NCBI GenBank assembly: GCA_017428285.1
Contig: JAFRRE010000151.1
Span: 1-62,252 of the forward strand
Direction: 5' to 3'
Length of the DNA stretch: 62,252 nucleotides
Origin: Bacteroidales bacterium
GTDB taxonomy: Bacteria > Bacteroidota > Bacteroidia > Bacteroidales > F082
In this document: piece after piece, positions 41,624-50,801 of the stretch
Layout: every line of letters begins with the position of its first letter
Position numbering within the stretch: the stretch's first letter is position 1
The notes under the pieces: model-generated
Database searches by the model: none
What the model was told of the DNA's origin: nothing
The model's input: only the letters and a program-made list of their open reading frames with translations
Position numbers and translations under genes: made by a program

Positions 41624-42901
41624 ATGAATGAATTGGAAAGAGTGCTGCGCGACCAACAGGAAGAACTGAGAAGCACCGATTTCAGCCAGTTTGTCACCCG
41701 AAAAGAGGAAGAGCAAATAGACTTGAATAGTACTATGGCTCAAATCGTTATCGGTGTGCGGCGCTGTGGGAAATCAACGCTGTGTCAGAAGGTTCTGAAG
41801 CAAAGTGGTGTGGCATTTGCCTACGCCAATTTCGATGATGCAGTGTTGGCTTCAATGAAAGCCACCGAGATGAACCTCCTTATGGAAACACTCTATCGGA
41901 TATATGGTGAGTTCACACATCTTTTCCTCGACGAGGTGCAAAATATCGACAAATGGCCATTGTTTGTCAATAGGCTTCTTAGACAGAAAATCCATTTGAT
42001 TCTCACGGGCAGCAATGCCAACCTGTTGAGTGACGATTTGAGTACGCACATTACTGGTCGTTACAATGAGATTAGGCTCTATCCCTTCTCCTTCGGTGAT
42101 TATTGTGTAGCGAAAGAAGTAGATACTCAATTGCTTACGACAAAAGCGGAAGGTCTGCGCCGCCATGCGCTCGACAATTATTTGATGCAGGGTGGTCTGC
42201 CAGAAACATTCACCTTGAAGAACCAAGGCAAGTATGTCCGTTCACTTCTTGACGCCATTGTCAACAAAGACATTTGTAAGAGATACAAGATTCGTTACAA
42301 GAAAACGCTTCAGCAAATCGCCAATGGGCTTCTCGATCGTTTCTGTCAAGAGGTCAATTATCAGGATGTCCAAGAAACATACAAGCTGAAATCCGTCCAT
42401 ACGGCCAAGAATTATGTCAACTATATCGAAAAGGCCTATCTCGTGCGTTTGGTTCCTCGCTACTCATTCAAGAGCATCGAGCGGCAGAACTTTAGGAAGG
42501 TCTATGCCATCGACACGGCTTTCGTCACCGACCATACCGATGTGCTCCAAACTGACAATTGGGGCTGGCGGCTTGAGAATGTGGTGTGTGTGGAACTGCT
42601 CCGTCGAATGGAATATGCCACGCAAGAGCTGTTTTACATCAAGGAAAACCGAAGCTATGAGGTGGATTTCGCCGTTGTGGATCAAGGACATGTGACGGAG
42701 TTGGTGCAGGTGACCTATGATTTCAGCAAGCCTTCAACGAAACTATATAATCGTGAAGTCGGAGGGCTGCTGAAAGGTGCTGCAGCCACACGATGCCACA
42801 ATCTTTCACTTGTCATGATGCATGGTGAACCGCGTGATATCCAAGTTGGTGATTATTTGGTGCATTGCGTGTTGGTTACAGATTGGCTGTTGAAAAAATA
42901 A
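41624..42901 (+). CDS. AAA_14/DUF4143 ATPase, copy 3
   Basis: A 425-aa P-loop ATPase. Walker A GVRRCGKST (44-52), Walker B HLFLDEVQN (about 102), sensor ILTGSNANLLS. DUF4143 features NKDICKRYKIRYKKTLQQIA and KAYLVRLVPRYSFKSIERQN. The C-terminal segment is YEVDFAVVDQGHVTELVQVT: the Asp stays but the Glu-x-Lys is replaced by QVT, so the nuclease-like site is probably inactive. It precedes hsdR by 66 bases and may be co-transcribed with it. Confidence 0.88.
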   Translation: MNELERVLRDQQEELRSTDFSQFVTRKEEEQIDLNSTMAQIVIGVRRCGKSTLCQKVLKQSGVAFAYANFDDAVLASMKATEMNLLMETLYRIYGEFTHLFLDEVQNIDKWPLFVNRLLRQKIHLILTGSNANLLSDDLSTHITGRYNEIRLYPFSFGDYCVAKEVDTQLLTTKAEGLRRHALDNYLMQGGLPETFTLKNQGKYVRSLLDAIVNKDICKRYKIRYKKTLQQIANGLLDRFCQEVNYQDVQETYKLKSVHTAKNYVNYIEKAYLVRLVPRYSFKSIERQNFRKVYAIDTAFVTDHTDVLQTDNWGWRLENVVCVELLRRMEYATQELFYIKENRSYEVDFAVVDQGHVTELVQVTYDFSKPSTKLYNREVGGLLKGAAATRCHNLSLVMMHGEPRDIQVGDYLVHCVLVTDWLLKK

Positions 42902-42967
42902 TTCAAGTTCAGCATCAGTGAATGTATTTGATATAGTTTTGCAAAAGAGATACAAAAACATACAGTT

Positions 42968-45900
42968 ATGAACGGATTGACTGAGAAACGCTTTGAAGAG
43001 CATATCACGGATTGTTTGGCTGGTAGTGCGATGTATTGCCAGCGCGAGCACCAGGACTTCGACATCAAGAACATGTGCGACCGTGGCGAGCTGCTGCGCT
43101 TCATGAAAGCCCAGACGAAGGCATGGGCCAAGCTGACAAAGGAGTTTGGCGAAGGTGCCTTGGATGAGGTGGTGCGCGTGTATAACAGCACCCTCGACAA
43201 CCAAGGTATGCTGCATGTGCTGAAGAAGGGCATCAAGATCAAAGGTACGGAGGTGAGGTTTGTGGCCTTCAAGGACGAAATGGCTCCTGAAGGGAGTGAG
43301 CCCGACCTGCTCTATAAGGCCAACCGTTTCGCGGCGGTGCGGCAGATGCGGTACTCGACGGCCCTTCGACGCCCTTCGACAGGCTCAGGGATCGCTCAGG
43401 GACCTGGGGACAGCCAGAACAGTATCGACCTGGTTATCCTCATCAACGGCCTGCCCATCATCACAGCGGAGCTGAAGAATGAGTTCACCGACCAGAACTA
43501 TACCCACAGCATCATGCAATACCGCAAAGACCGCAACCCGGACAACCGTTTCCTGCGGAGCTGCCTGGTGCATTTTGCGGTGGATAACAACTATGCCTTC
43601 ATGACGACACGGCTGAAGGGTGACGACACCCACTTCCTGCCGTTCAACCAAGACAGCGTCAATCCGGCTATCGAAGGCGACTATGCGACGGCTTACCTGT
43701 GGCGTGACATCTGGCAAGCCGAGAGCCTGCTGAACATCATCGAGCATTTCATCAAGTCGTATAGGGTGAAGGTGACGGACAAAGAAAACACGGTTTTCTT
43801 CCCGCGTTTCCACCAGCTGAGGGCTGTGAGGAAACTTGTCGGCCTTGCCAAGACGGAAGGCGCTGGCCATAACTACCTGATTGAGCACTCGGCAGGTTCG
43901 GGTAAGACCAAGACGATGGCTTGGCTTGCCCACCAGCTGGCCAACACGATGGATGCCCAGGGCAACCCCGTGTATGACAGCATCATCATGGTGACCGACC
44001 GCATCGTGCTGAACGCGAACATGGCCGACGACGTGAATGCCTTTGAGGAAGTGGCCAAGACAGTGCGCGACATCCGAAAAGGATCCTATAAGCTGGCGGC
44101 GGCATTGGATGAGGCCAATCCCCCGCGCATCATTGTGTGTACGGTGCAGAAATTCAGTTTCGCGCTGCCGTTCCTTAAGAACAAAGCGAACAGGAAGTAT
44201 GCCATCATCGTGGACGAGGCACACACGGCCATGGGCAACGAGGCCATGAAAGACTTGGCCGAGGCGTTGACGGTGGACGACGGCACCCTTCTTGAAGAGG
44301 GCTTTGAAGACACCTACGACCTGGCGTTGGCCTACATGCAGCGCATGAGGCAGAAGATGAGCCACCTGAGCTTCTACGCCTTCACGGCCACGCCGAAGGA
44401 CAAGACCTATATCCTGTTTGGCCACAAGACCACCAAGGAGAGCAACAATGAAATGTTGCGTAGCATCGGCGGCGAGTATTACGAGGCGCACGACTACTAC
44501 ACCATGAAGCAGGCCATCGATGAGAAATTCATCCTCGATGTGCTGCAGAACTATGTGACCTACCAGACCATGTTTGAGTATGTGCAGAGAGAATGGGATG
44601 ACTTTGGTCCCAAGATGCCCGTCTATAAAGACGAGTACGAGAAGAAGAAGGCCATCAAGCTCATCATGGAGGCATTGAATGCCGACCCGAACAACATGAG
44701 GCAGAAGGCCAAGATGATGGTGGCATATTTCATGCAGCACACCATCAACAAGATTGGTGGCCGAGCCAAGGCCATGGTGGTGACGGATTCGAGGAAATCG
44801 GCGGTGATGTACAAACAGTTTATCGACGAGATTATCCACTTGGAGTATAACGATGCCATAAAGAGCCTCGTGGCGTTCTCGGGGAAGGTGGAGCTTGACG
44901 GCCAGACCTACAGCGAGGAGAGCATGAACGGCTTTGGCATTAAAGACAACGCCATCCGCGAGCAGTTCAACAAGCCTGAGTTCAAGATACTTATTGTGGC
45001 CGAGAAGTTCCAGACGGGCTTCGACCAGCCTTTGCTGCACACCATGTTCGTCGACAAGCTAATGGGTGGCATCCAGTGCATCCAGACTTTGAGCCGGTTG
45101 AACCGCTGCTACAGAGACGGACAGATAGAGAAGACCGACACGATGGTCATCGACTTCCGCAACCATGCGGAAGACGTGCAAGAGGCCTTCCAGAAATACT
45201 ACCAGCGGACGGAGCTTGAAGGCGGTGTTGACTTGCAGCGGCTCTACACGCTGAAGAACAACATCGACAGCTACAAGGTGTATAGTTCGGATGAAGTGAG
45301 GACGGTGGCCAAGGCGGTGGTGGAGAATCATCTTGACATCGTGCCTGGTGTGTTGGCTCACATCGTGAACAACTATGTGCTTCCCATGGGCACCGAAGAC
45401 AAAGACTTGCTGCGCAAGTATGTGGAACGGTATGTGAGAAGCTACGGCTTCCTGTCGCAGGTGATGGACTTCATCGATACGGAGCTGGAAGAGTTCTATA
45501 TCTTCTGCAAGCTGTTCTATAAGTATTTGCCCTATACGAAAGAGACCTTGCCGATGGAGATACTGGAGCAGATCAATCTGGAGAAGCTGCGCCAGCAGCT
45601 GACCTTCGACGGTGCTTTGCCGCTGGAGGCTGAGGATGCCACGATTAAGACCACGACAGGCCAGGACCCAACGGCGAAGCGTCCCGATGAGGAGCTGCCT
45701 TTGGCGGAGATCCTGAACATCGTGAATGAGCCGTACAAAGAGTTCCTGACCAACCATGACAAGGTGGTGCGGAGCATCGTGGACGACATCCAAGAGGATG
45801 TGGAAATCATCGAGGCCTTCCGTGCGGGCAACAATCCCGACATCTTGGCGAAGCTCATCTATGAGAAGCTGATGGAGAAGGCCGAGGGCAACATCATGCA

Positions 45901-46585
45901 GTTTATGGACTTGCTGAAGGAGCTGAACGACGAAACGCCGTTCTCGAAGGCCTTCGTGAGTGCCATGGTTGACCTGATGGCCAAGAATACGGCCAGCGAC
46001 CAGTCGCTGCCGTTTGACGCTCAGAAGCTCATCGCGGCCATCGTGGCTGACCAAGAGGATGAGTTTACGGAGCTGAAGTATTGGATTAGGCCGTTGCCCG
46101 AGGTGGTGGACACCTTCTTGCATCTGGTGGTGAAAGAGACGCTGCCGAAGTATGACGGCATGAACGACTTGATCAAGGACTCGCTAAACCACCTGTATTG
46201 CAGCGAAGGGATGCGCATGGTTGACCGCAGGAGGCATTTCAATTCCTTGCTCAGCAAGTATGAGGCCTTCCTGAAGAAGCTGTATTATATCCTCAACAAC
46301 CATGAGATGCGGCCTGTGTTGGCCGACCATATCGCGCCGACCTTCATGGATGCGCTGCTGTCGTATTCGTGCCTGGCAGGATTGCGCAGCAACCCGAAGC
46401 CTGTGTATCAGAAATTCGCCACTTACTTGGAGCTGGTGAAGGGCTGGAGGAACGACGAATCACATGAGGCGGGCGTATCGACTGAGCAGGAGCTGAGAGC
46501 GGCGACGCATATCGTGGTGGCGATGTATGTGTTTTTGGTGTCGCAGATTACGGGCGAGCTGGAGGAAGTGGGGGCGATGGAATGA
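42968..46585 (+). CDS. hsdR: Type I restriction enzyme R subunit
   Basis: Motor and nuclease subunit, 1205 aa, longer than usual. The nuclease domain has SIDLVILINGLPIITAELKN (about 152-171, catalytic Glu-x-Lys in AELK). The helicase has HSAGSGKTKT (about 307) and VDEAHTAMG (about 416, DEAH box), then FQTGFDQP and LSRLNRCYRDG. Residues about 132-148 (ALRRPSTGSGIAQGPG) come from a repeat insertion just before the catalytic strand. The gene is separated from hsdM/hsdS by two ATPase genes. Confidence 0.93.
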   Translation: MNGLTEKRFEEHITDCLAGSAMYCQREHQDFDIKNMCDRGELLRFMKAQTKAWAKLTKEFGEGALDEVVRVYNSTLDNQGMLHVLKKGIKIKGTEVRFVAFKDEMAPEGSEPDLLYKANRFAAVRQMRYSTALRRPSTGSGIAQGPGDSQNSIDLVILINGLPIITAELKNEFTDQNYTHSIMQYRKDRNPDNRFLRSCLVHFAVDNNYAFMTTRLKGDDTHFLPFNQDSVNPAIEGDYATAYLWRDIWQAESLLNIIEHFIKSYRVKVTDKENTVFFPRFHQLRAVRKLVGLAKTEGAGHNYLIEHSAGSGKTKTMAWLAHQLANTMDAQGNPVYDSIIMVTDRIVLNANMADDVNAFEEVAKTVRDIRKGSYKLAAALDEANPPRIIVCTVQKFSFALPFLKNKANRKYAIIVDEAHTAMGNEAMKDLAEALTVDDGTLLEEGFEDTYDLALAYMQRMRQKMSHLSFYAFTATPKDKTYILFGHKTTKESNNEMLRSIGGEYYEAHDYYTMKQAIDEKFILDVLQNYVTYQTMFEYVQREWDDFGPKMPVYKDEYEKKKAIKLIMEALNADPNNMRQKAKMMVAYFMQHTINKIGGRAKAMVVTDSRKSAVMYKQFIDEIIHLEYNDAIKSLVAFSGKVELDGQTYSEESMNGFGIKDNAIREQFNKPEFKILIVAEKFQTGFDQPLLHTMFVDKLMGGIQCIQTLSRLNRCYRDGQIEKTDTMVIDFRNHAEDVQEAFQKYYQRTELEGGVDLQRLYTLKNNIDSYKVYSSDEVRTVAKAVVENHLDIVPGVLAHIVNNYVLPMGTEDKDLLRKYVERYVRSYGFLSQVMDFIDTELEEFYIFCKLFYKYLPYTKETLPMEILEQINLEKLRQQLTFDGALPLEAEDATIKTTTGQDPTAKRPDEELPLAEILNIVNEPYKEFLTNHDKVVRSIVDDIQEDVEIIEAFRAGNNPDILAKLIYEKLMEKAEGNIMQFMDLLKELNDETPFSKAFVSAMVDLMAKNTASDQSLPFDAQKLIAAIVADQEDEFTELKYWIRPLPEVVDTFLHLVVKETLPKYDGMNDLIKDSLNHLYCSEGMRMVDRRRHFNSLLSKYEAFLKKLYYILNNHEMRPVLADHIAPTFMDALLSYSCLAGLRSNPKPVYQKFATYLELVKGWRNDESHEAGVSTEQELRAATHIVVAMYVFLVSQITGELEEVGAME
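43361..43410. repeat. Family B repeat inserted in hsdR
   Basis: GCCCTTCGACGCCCTTCGAC then AGGCTCAGGGATCGCTCAGG matches the intergenic family B repeats at 1931-2128 and 7177-7245. It is read without a stop as a 16-17 residue insert. Confidence 0.85.
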
Positions 46586-46604
46586 ACATGGGAAACCTGA
46601 ACTG

Positions 46605-46697
46605 CTAACATTGTGGACAATAGGGTATGATTCCTTCGCCTTCAAGTTCCTTTTCGATGAGTGATGTTCCGCACTCGAAGCAATGTTTCTGTATCAT
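46605..46697 (-). pseudogene. Remnant of a Nudix hydrolase gene (N-terminal zinc ribbon)
   Basis: A 30-codon frame MIQKHCFECGTSLIEKELEG followed by EGIIPYCPQC and a stop. The four cysteines (CxxC twice) and KELEGEG match the N-terminal zinc ribbon of Nudix hydrolases (recalled), whose catalytic domain would follow; here it ends directly beside hsdR. Its own -7 box remains just upstream on the minus strand. It may mark the right edge of the restriction island. Confidence 0.55.
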
Positions 46698-47030
46698 GAT
46701 GCAAAAGTAAAAAAAAAGCCATGTCGCCGTGAATTATTCCACAAAAACGAGAGCAGAAGTTGAGGCGAAAAAGGGTTGTTTTTGGGTTTAGAAGTATGGG
46801 GAGAAAGTGAACAAAATGGGCTTTATTGGGCCCAAGGACCATGATATTTGAAAAAAAAGTCAACCGTTTTCGAAAAAAAGTTGAAAATGGCTGACTTTTT
46901 TGTGAGAAGTATGCAAAGGAATCTCTAAATTGCCATGAAATAATACATGTATGCCAAAGAAGAATGAAAACAATATGGATTCAATCCAAATGCTTCAGGA
47001 AGACGGTAGATTTGATGGTGGGCAGGAAAA
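46698..47030. other. Gene-free gap between the island and tRNA genes
   Basis: A/T-rich stretch with poly-A runs and the minus-strand promoter of the Nudix remnant. A possible 35-codon frame starts at 46951 (MPKKNENNMDSIQMLQ) but overlaps the tRNA terminator and is not supported. No attachment-site repeat with the tRNA ends was seen. Confidence 0.4.
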
Positions 47031-47077
47031 ACAAAAAATCGGTATAACTTTGTGGTAATCACTTGGTTATGCCGATT
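47031..47077 (-). terminator. Terminator of tRNA-Ser (minus strand)
   Basis: AATCGGTATAAC (47037-47048) pairs with GGTTATGCCGATT (47065-47077), and on the minus strand the stem is followed by a T run. Confidence 0.75.
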
Positions 47078-47083
47078 ATTTTG

Positions 47084-47169
47084 CGGAGAGAAAGGGATTC
47101 GAACCCTTGGAACGCAAAGCGTTCAACGGTTTTCGAGACCGCCCCGATCGACCACTCCGGCATCTCTCC
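47084..47169 (-). tRNA. tRNA-Ser (CGA)
   Basis: The acceptor GGAGAGA (5' end at 47169) pairs with TCTCTCC, with discriminator G at 47084. The anticodon loop is CTCGAAA, giving CGA. The long variable arm expected of tRNA-Ser (GAACGC..GCGTTC) and the T-loop GGTTCGAATCC are present. No CCA is encoded. 86 nt. Confidence 0.95.
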
Positions 47170-47222
47170 TTACTGCCTGTTAGGCAGGGTCTTACACTAT
47201 AAAGGCGACTTACGCCGCCTTG

Positions 47223-47307
47223 CGGAGACAGAGGGATTCGAACCCCCGAAGCCTTTCGGCTTAACGGTTTTCAAGACCGCCGCTATCGACCACTCAGCCA
47301 TATCTCC
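47223..47307 (-). tRNA. tRNA-Ser (TGA)
   Basis: The acceptor GGAGATA (5' at 47307) pairs with TGTCTCC with one T-G pair; discriminator G at 47223. The anticodon loop CTTGAAA gives TGA. Variable arm AAGCCGAAAGGCTT and T-loop GGTTCGAATCC are intact. It is 53 bases upstream of the other tRNA-Ser and probably in the same transcript. Confidence 0.95.
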
Positions 47308-47412
47308 GCTGCAAAAGTACAACTTTTTTCGTTAGGTTGAGATTTTTAGCGAAAAAAAATTCCCATTTGCATCGAAATCATTATCTTTGCAACATGAAAT
47401 AATCTGTGCACT

Positions 47413-48891
47413 ATGAAAAGATCATTAGTAATTATCATGCTCGCGCTCATGACATTGTCTGGCAATGCCCAAGTGAATGCCAAACGCCTGAAACCTTATC
47501 TCTCCACGACGACCTATTGTGTCCCTGGCATGACCCCTTTTGTTGAAAATGCCATCGCTATCGACAACCGCTCTGCGGTATATAAGGAGTTTGAACATGG
47601 TAGATTCAAGGCTACCGTGGAGATACAGACCATCTTTCGTCAAGAGGACAAGATTTGCGCTTTCTCCAAGATTGCCTTGGACAGTCCTGTGGTGACTGAT
47701 ACTGCCAAGCTCGATGGTGCATTCATCGACCAACAGCGTTTCTCATTGCCCAATGGTGAATATCAAATGGAAATCAGCATCAAGGATATGAATGGCGGTG
47801 AAGCCTTGCCGGTGGAGGCCATGAACGTGGAGGTCAACTATCCTGATGACATGCCGGCCATCTCCGACATCCTGCTGTTTGATTCCTACGCGAAAGCCGA
47901 GAAGCAGACGGCTTGCACCAAGAGCGGCTTCGACTTCCTGCCTCGCGTGTATCCTTTCTATGGTGCGAACGAGGACAAACTGCATTTCTATGCCGAGATC
48001 TACAATAGCGACAAACTTTATGACGAAGGCAAATTCTTGGTCAATTACTACATTGAGACGGCGGAGTCCTCAAACCGCATGCAGAACTTCTTCTTCAACA
48101 AACGCTTCGATGTGAACAAGGTGAACGTGTTGCTCAATACCATCGACATCTCGGAATTGCCTTCGGGTAACTATTACCTGGTCGTTGAAATGCGTGACCG
48201 CAGCAATGAGTTGATCTGCTCCAAGAGTTGGTTTTTCCAACGCAGCAATCCCGAGGTGGCCTTTGATATGGAAGACCTTGCCGGTGTCAATGTGGCCAAT
48301 ACGTTTGTTGGTAATATCACTGAAATCGACACGTTGCGCAAGTATATCCGTTACCTCGATCCGCTCTGTACGGAGTTGGAACGAAATTATTGTACCAATC
48401 TGGTAAATACTGAGGACGCGAAGACCATGCAACAATTCCTCTTCAATTTTTGGAGCAAACGCAATCCAATGAATCCAAAACAGGGCTTTGAGGATTATCT
48501 TGCCGCTGTCAAAAGGGTCAACATGTCATTCGGCACCACGGCGTTTCCCGGCTATCGCAGCGACCGTGGCTATGTGTTCTTGAAATACGGTCAACCCGAC
48601 AAGATTATGGAAGTGCCCGATGAACCTGCAGCACGTCCATACGAGATTTGGCACTACTATCAGGTAGCCAATCAGCGCGACAAGAAGTTCGTCTTCATGG
48701 CTCCTGACCGCTCAACCAACGACTATCAACTGATTCATTCCAACATGGTTGGCGAAATCAACAATCCACGCTGGCCAATGGAGATATATCAATTTGTTTA
48801 TGGCCAAGGGTACGATCAAGGCGTCGACCAAACTGAATACGAGAGAGGTTGGGGCTCACATGCCGTCGAATTGTACAACAACCCGAGATAA
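47413..48891 (+). CDS. GWxTD domain-containing secreted protein
   Basis: A 492-aa exported protein of unknown function. Signal peptide MKRSLVIIMLALMTLSGNAQ. The C-terminal GWxTD-type domain (about 345-490) has MNPKQGFEDYLAAVKRVNMS, YRSDRGYVFLKYGQPDKIME and FVFMAPDRSTNDYQLIHSN. The family is common in Bacteroidota. Promoter TATCTTTG lies at 47382-47389. Next gene starts 4 bases after its stop, so it leads a three-gene operon with an acyltransferase and a glycosyltransferase. Confidence 0.8.
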   Translation: MKRSLVIIMLALMTLSGNAQVNAKRLKPYLSTTTYCVPGMTPFVENAIAIDNRSAVYKEFEHGRFKATVEIQTIFRQEDKICAFSKIALDSPVVTDTAKLDGAFIDQQRFSLPNGEYQMEISIKDMNGGEALPVEAMNVEVNYPDDMPAISDILLFDSYAKAEKQTACTKSGFDFLPRVYPFYGANEDKLHFYAEIYNSDKLYDEGKFLVNYYIETAESSNRMQNFFFNKRFDVNKVNVLLNTIDISELPSGNYYLVVEMRDRSNELICSKSWFFQRSNPEVAFDMEDLAGVNVANTFVGNITEIDTLRKYIRYLDPLCTELERNYCTNLVNTEDAKTMQQFLFNFWSKRNPMNPKQGFEDYLAAVKRVNMSFGTTAFPGYRSDRGYVFLKYGQPDKIMEVPDEPAARPYEIWHYYQVANQRDKKFVFMAPDRSTNDYQLIHSNMVGEINNPRWPMEIYQFVYGQGYDQGVDQTEYERGWGSHAVELYNNPR

Positions 48892-48894
48892 GCC

Positions 48895-49782
48895 ATGGCC
48901 AAACTCGGATTTCATATCTTGAAGCTTTGGGTGGCTTTCCTGTCCATTCATCCCTACTGGCTTCTCTATTTGAAGTCCGATTGCTATTACTTTTTGGTAT
49001 ATCACCTGCTTCGTTATCGCCGTAAGGTGGTCAGACAGAACTTGTTGAATTCTTTTCCCGGGAAAGACACACAAGAAATCAAGCGCATAGAGAGACGTTT
49101 CTACCAAAACCTCTGCGACTTGTTTGTAGAGGCACCTAAAATGCTACGCATGAGCAAGAAAGGCTATCGGAGCCGCATTACCTATACGAATCCCGAGTTG
49201 GTGAAACAGCTGTATGAGCAAGGCAAGAATGTGTTCTATGCCATCCCGCATTCGGGCAATTGGGAGTGGTTTGGCAAGATGATACCTGAACTTACCCAAC
49301 ATAAGGGCTTGGCTGTGTATAAGAGGGTGGAAAGCCCTGTTTTCGAACGGTTGATGCTGTATATCCGTACCTGCCACAGCACTTTGGAGATGGTGGAGTC
49401 GAACTCGGTGCTGCGGCGCTTGGCTCAACTGCGCGATAGCCAAACGGCTGTGCTGATGATGGCCGACCAAACCCCGCACGGCTTAGCCTCGGACTATTGG
49501 ACGGAGTTCCTGCATCAAGACACTTGTTGGTTTACGGGCATCGAACGCATCGCACAAAAACTGGACTATGCCATCGTGTTTGTCGACATGCGGAGGCAGG
49601 GTAGAGGACGTTATATAGTGAGCTTTGATTTGCTTACCGATCGTCCAAAGGAGACGAAACCAGGAGAGATCATGGAACGTTATGTGCGTAGCGTGGAACG
49701 TTTCATTGAGGCCAATCCCGATAACTGGCTGTGGTCGCACCGTCGCTGGAAACACCAACGCCCCCAAACGGAAAAAGCATGA
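48895..49782 (+). CDS. LpxL/HtrB-type lipid A acyltransferase
   Basis: A 295-aa membrane-associated acyltransferase of the lysophospholipid acyltransferase superfamily, predicted to add a secondary acyl chain to lipid A. The HX4E catalytic motif is HSGNWEW (about 118-124), and MMADQTPHG is the second conserved block. N-terminal hydrophobic segment (LWVAFLSIHPYWLLYLKSD) anchors it to the inner membrane. Overlaps the glycosyltransferase start (ATGA). Confidence 0.88.
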   Translation: MAKLGFHILKLWVAFLSIHPYWLLYLKSDCYYFLVYHLLRYRRKVVRQNLLNSFPGKDTQEIKRIERRFYQNLCDLFVEAPKMLRMSKKGYRSRITYTNPELVKQLYEQGKNVFYAIPHSGNWEWFGKMIPELTQHKGLAVYKRVESPVFERLMLYIRTCHSTLEMVESNSVLRRLAQLRDSQTAVLMMADQTPHGLASDYWTEFLHQDTCWFTGIERIAQKLDYAIVFVDMRRQGRGRYIVSFDLLTDRPKETKPGEIMERYVRSVERFIEANPDNWLWSHRRWKHQRPQTEKA

Positions 49783-50801
49783 AGGTGGCTGTCGTCATAT
49801 TGAACTACAACGGACGAAAGTTCCTCGAACAGTTCCTGCCCAATGTCATCGCCAACTGCGACCCGACACTGGTGGAGATTGTCGTGGCCGACAATGCCTC
49901 TACCGACGAATCAGTAGCCTTTATGCGTGAGCGTTTTCCCGAGATTCGTTTGATCGAGAACGGTAGCAATGGCGGCTTTGCCACGGGCTATAATCTGGCT
50001 TTGCGGCAGGTGGAGGCCCAGTATTATGTGTTGCTTAACTCTGATATCGAGGTGGCACCTCATTGGATTGAGCCCGTCATCGAGTTGATGGATGCCGACC
50101 CGCAGATAGCCGCTTGCCAGCCGAAGATTTTGTCGTACTACGACAAGGAAAAGTTTGAGTATGCAGGTGCGAGTGGTGGTTTCATCGACAAGTACGGTTA
50201 TCCCTTCTGTCGCGGTCGTGTGTTCCAAAACTTGGAGGTCGATGAGCATCAATATGACAATCCGATCGAGGTCTTTTGGGCCACGGGTGCCTGTATGTTT
50301 GTCCGTGCCGACTTGTATCACCAGATTGGTGGCCTTGATGATAGTTTCTTTGCCCACATGGAGGAAATCGACTTGTGCTGGAGACTGAAGAATGCAAGAT
50401 ATAAGGTGTATTGCTGTCCGCAGTCGTGGGTGTATCATATCGGAGGTGGAACTTTGCCGAAGAACTCACCACGCAAGACTTATTTGAATTTCCGAAACAA
50501 CCTTTCGTTGTTGGTGAAGAATTTACCTGAGCAACGAGTGCATCGTACCATTCTCTATCGCATCTTCCTCGATTGGGTGGCGGCACTGAAATTCCTTTTT
50601 GAGGGCTGCCCAAAGGATTTCGGCATGGTCTTCAAGGCGCATTGGGATTTCTACAAGAGGTTGAAATCCTTGAAAGCATATAGGAAAACCGTTGAGCACA
50701 AAACCGTAAGTTGTATCTATAAGCGCAACATTGTCTTCGACAATGTGCTTCGCAAGAAAAAGAAATACAGCGAATTAAGGGAAAGCGATTTCACCTTGTA
50801 G
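49779..50801 (+). CDS. GT2 family glycosyltransferase
   Basis: A 340-aa glycosyltransferase. MKVAVVILNYNGRKFLEQFL is the GT-A start; VADNAS, NGGFATGYNLAL and YYVLLNSDIEVAPHW contain the nucleotide-sugar and metal motifs, and ATGACMFVRADLYHQIGGLD the acceptor region. It resembles rhamnosyltransferase-like GT2 enzymes that build surface polysaccharides. Start ATG 49779 (inside the acyltransferase stop) is used. Its last codon and TAG are supplied by the REP palindrome at 50797. Confidence 0.85.
   Translation: MKVAVVILNYNGRKFLEQFLPNVIANCDPTLVEIVVADNASTDESVAFMRERFPEIRLIENGSNGGFATGYNLALRQVEAQYYVLLNSDIEVAPHWIEPVIELMDADPQIAACQPKILSYYDKEKFEYAGASGGFIDKYGYPFCRGRVFQNLEVDEHQYDNPIEVFWATGACMFVRADLYHQIGGLDDSFFAHMEEIDLCWRLKNARYKVYCCPQSWVYHIGGGTLPKNSPRKTYLNFRNNLSLLVKNLPEQRVHRTILYRIFLDWVAALKFLFEGCPKDFGMVFKAHWDFYKRLKSLKAYRKTVEHKTVSCIYKRNIVFDNVLRKKKKYSELRESDFTL

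Noticed and set aside
43385..45040. A 551-codon open frame antisense to hsdR
   Set aside because: Shadow of hsdR, with His- and Leu-rich composition and no domain.
34650..46585. BREX, DISARM or other multi-gene defence system instead of plain type I
   Set aside because: HsdM, HsdS and HsdR are all typical; no PglX, PglZ, BrxC or DrmA-type genes are present.
46951..47058. A 35-codon frame between the island and tRNA genes
   Set aside because: It runs through the tRNA terminator hairpin and has no promoter or family pattern.
47084..47307. tRNA-Ser genes as integration site of the restriction island
   Set aside because: No direct repeat of a tRNA 3' end was found near the left side of the island, and no integrase gene is present.
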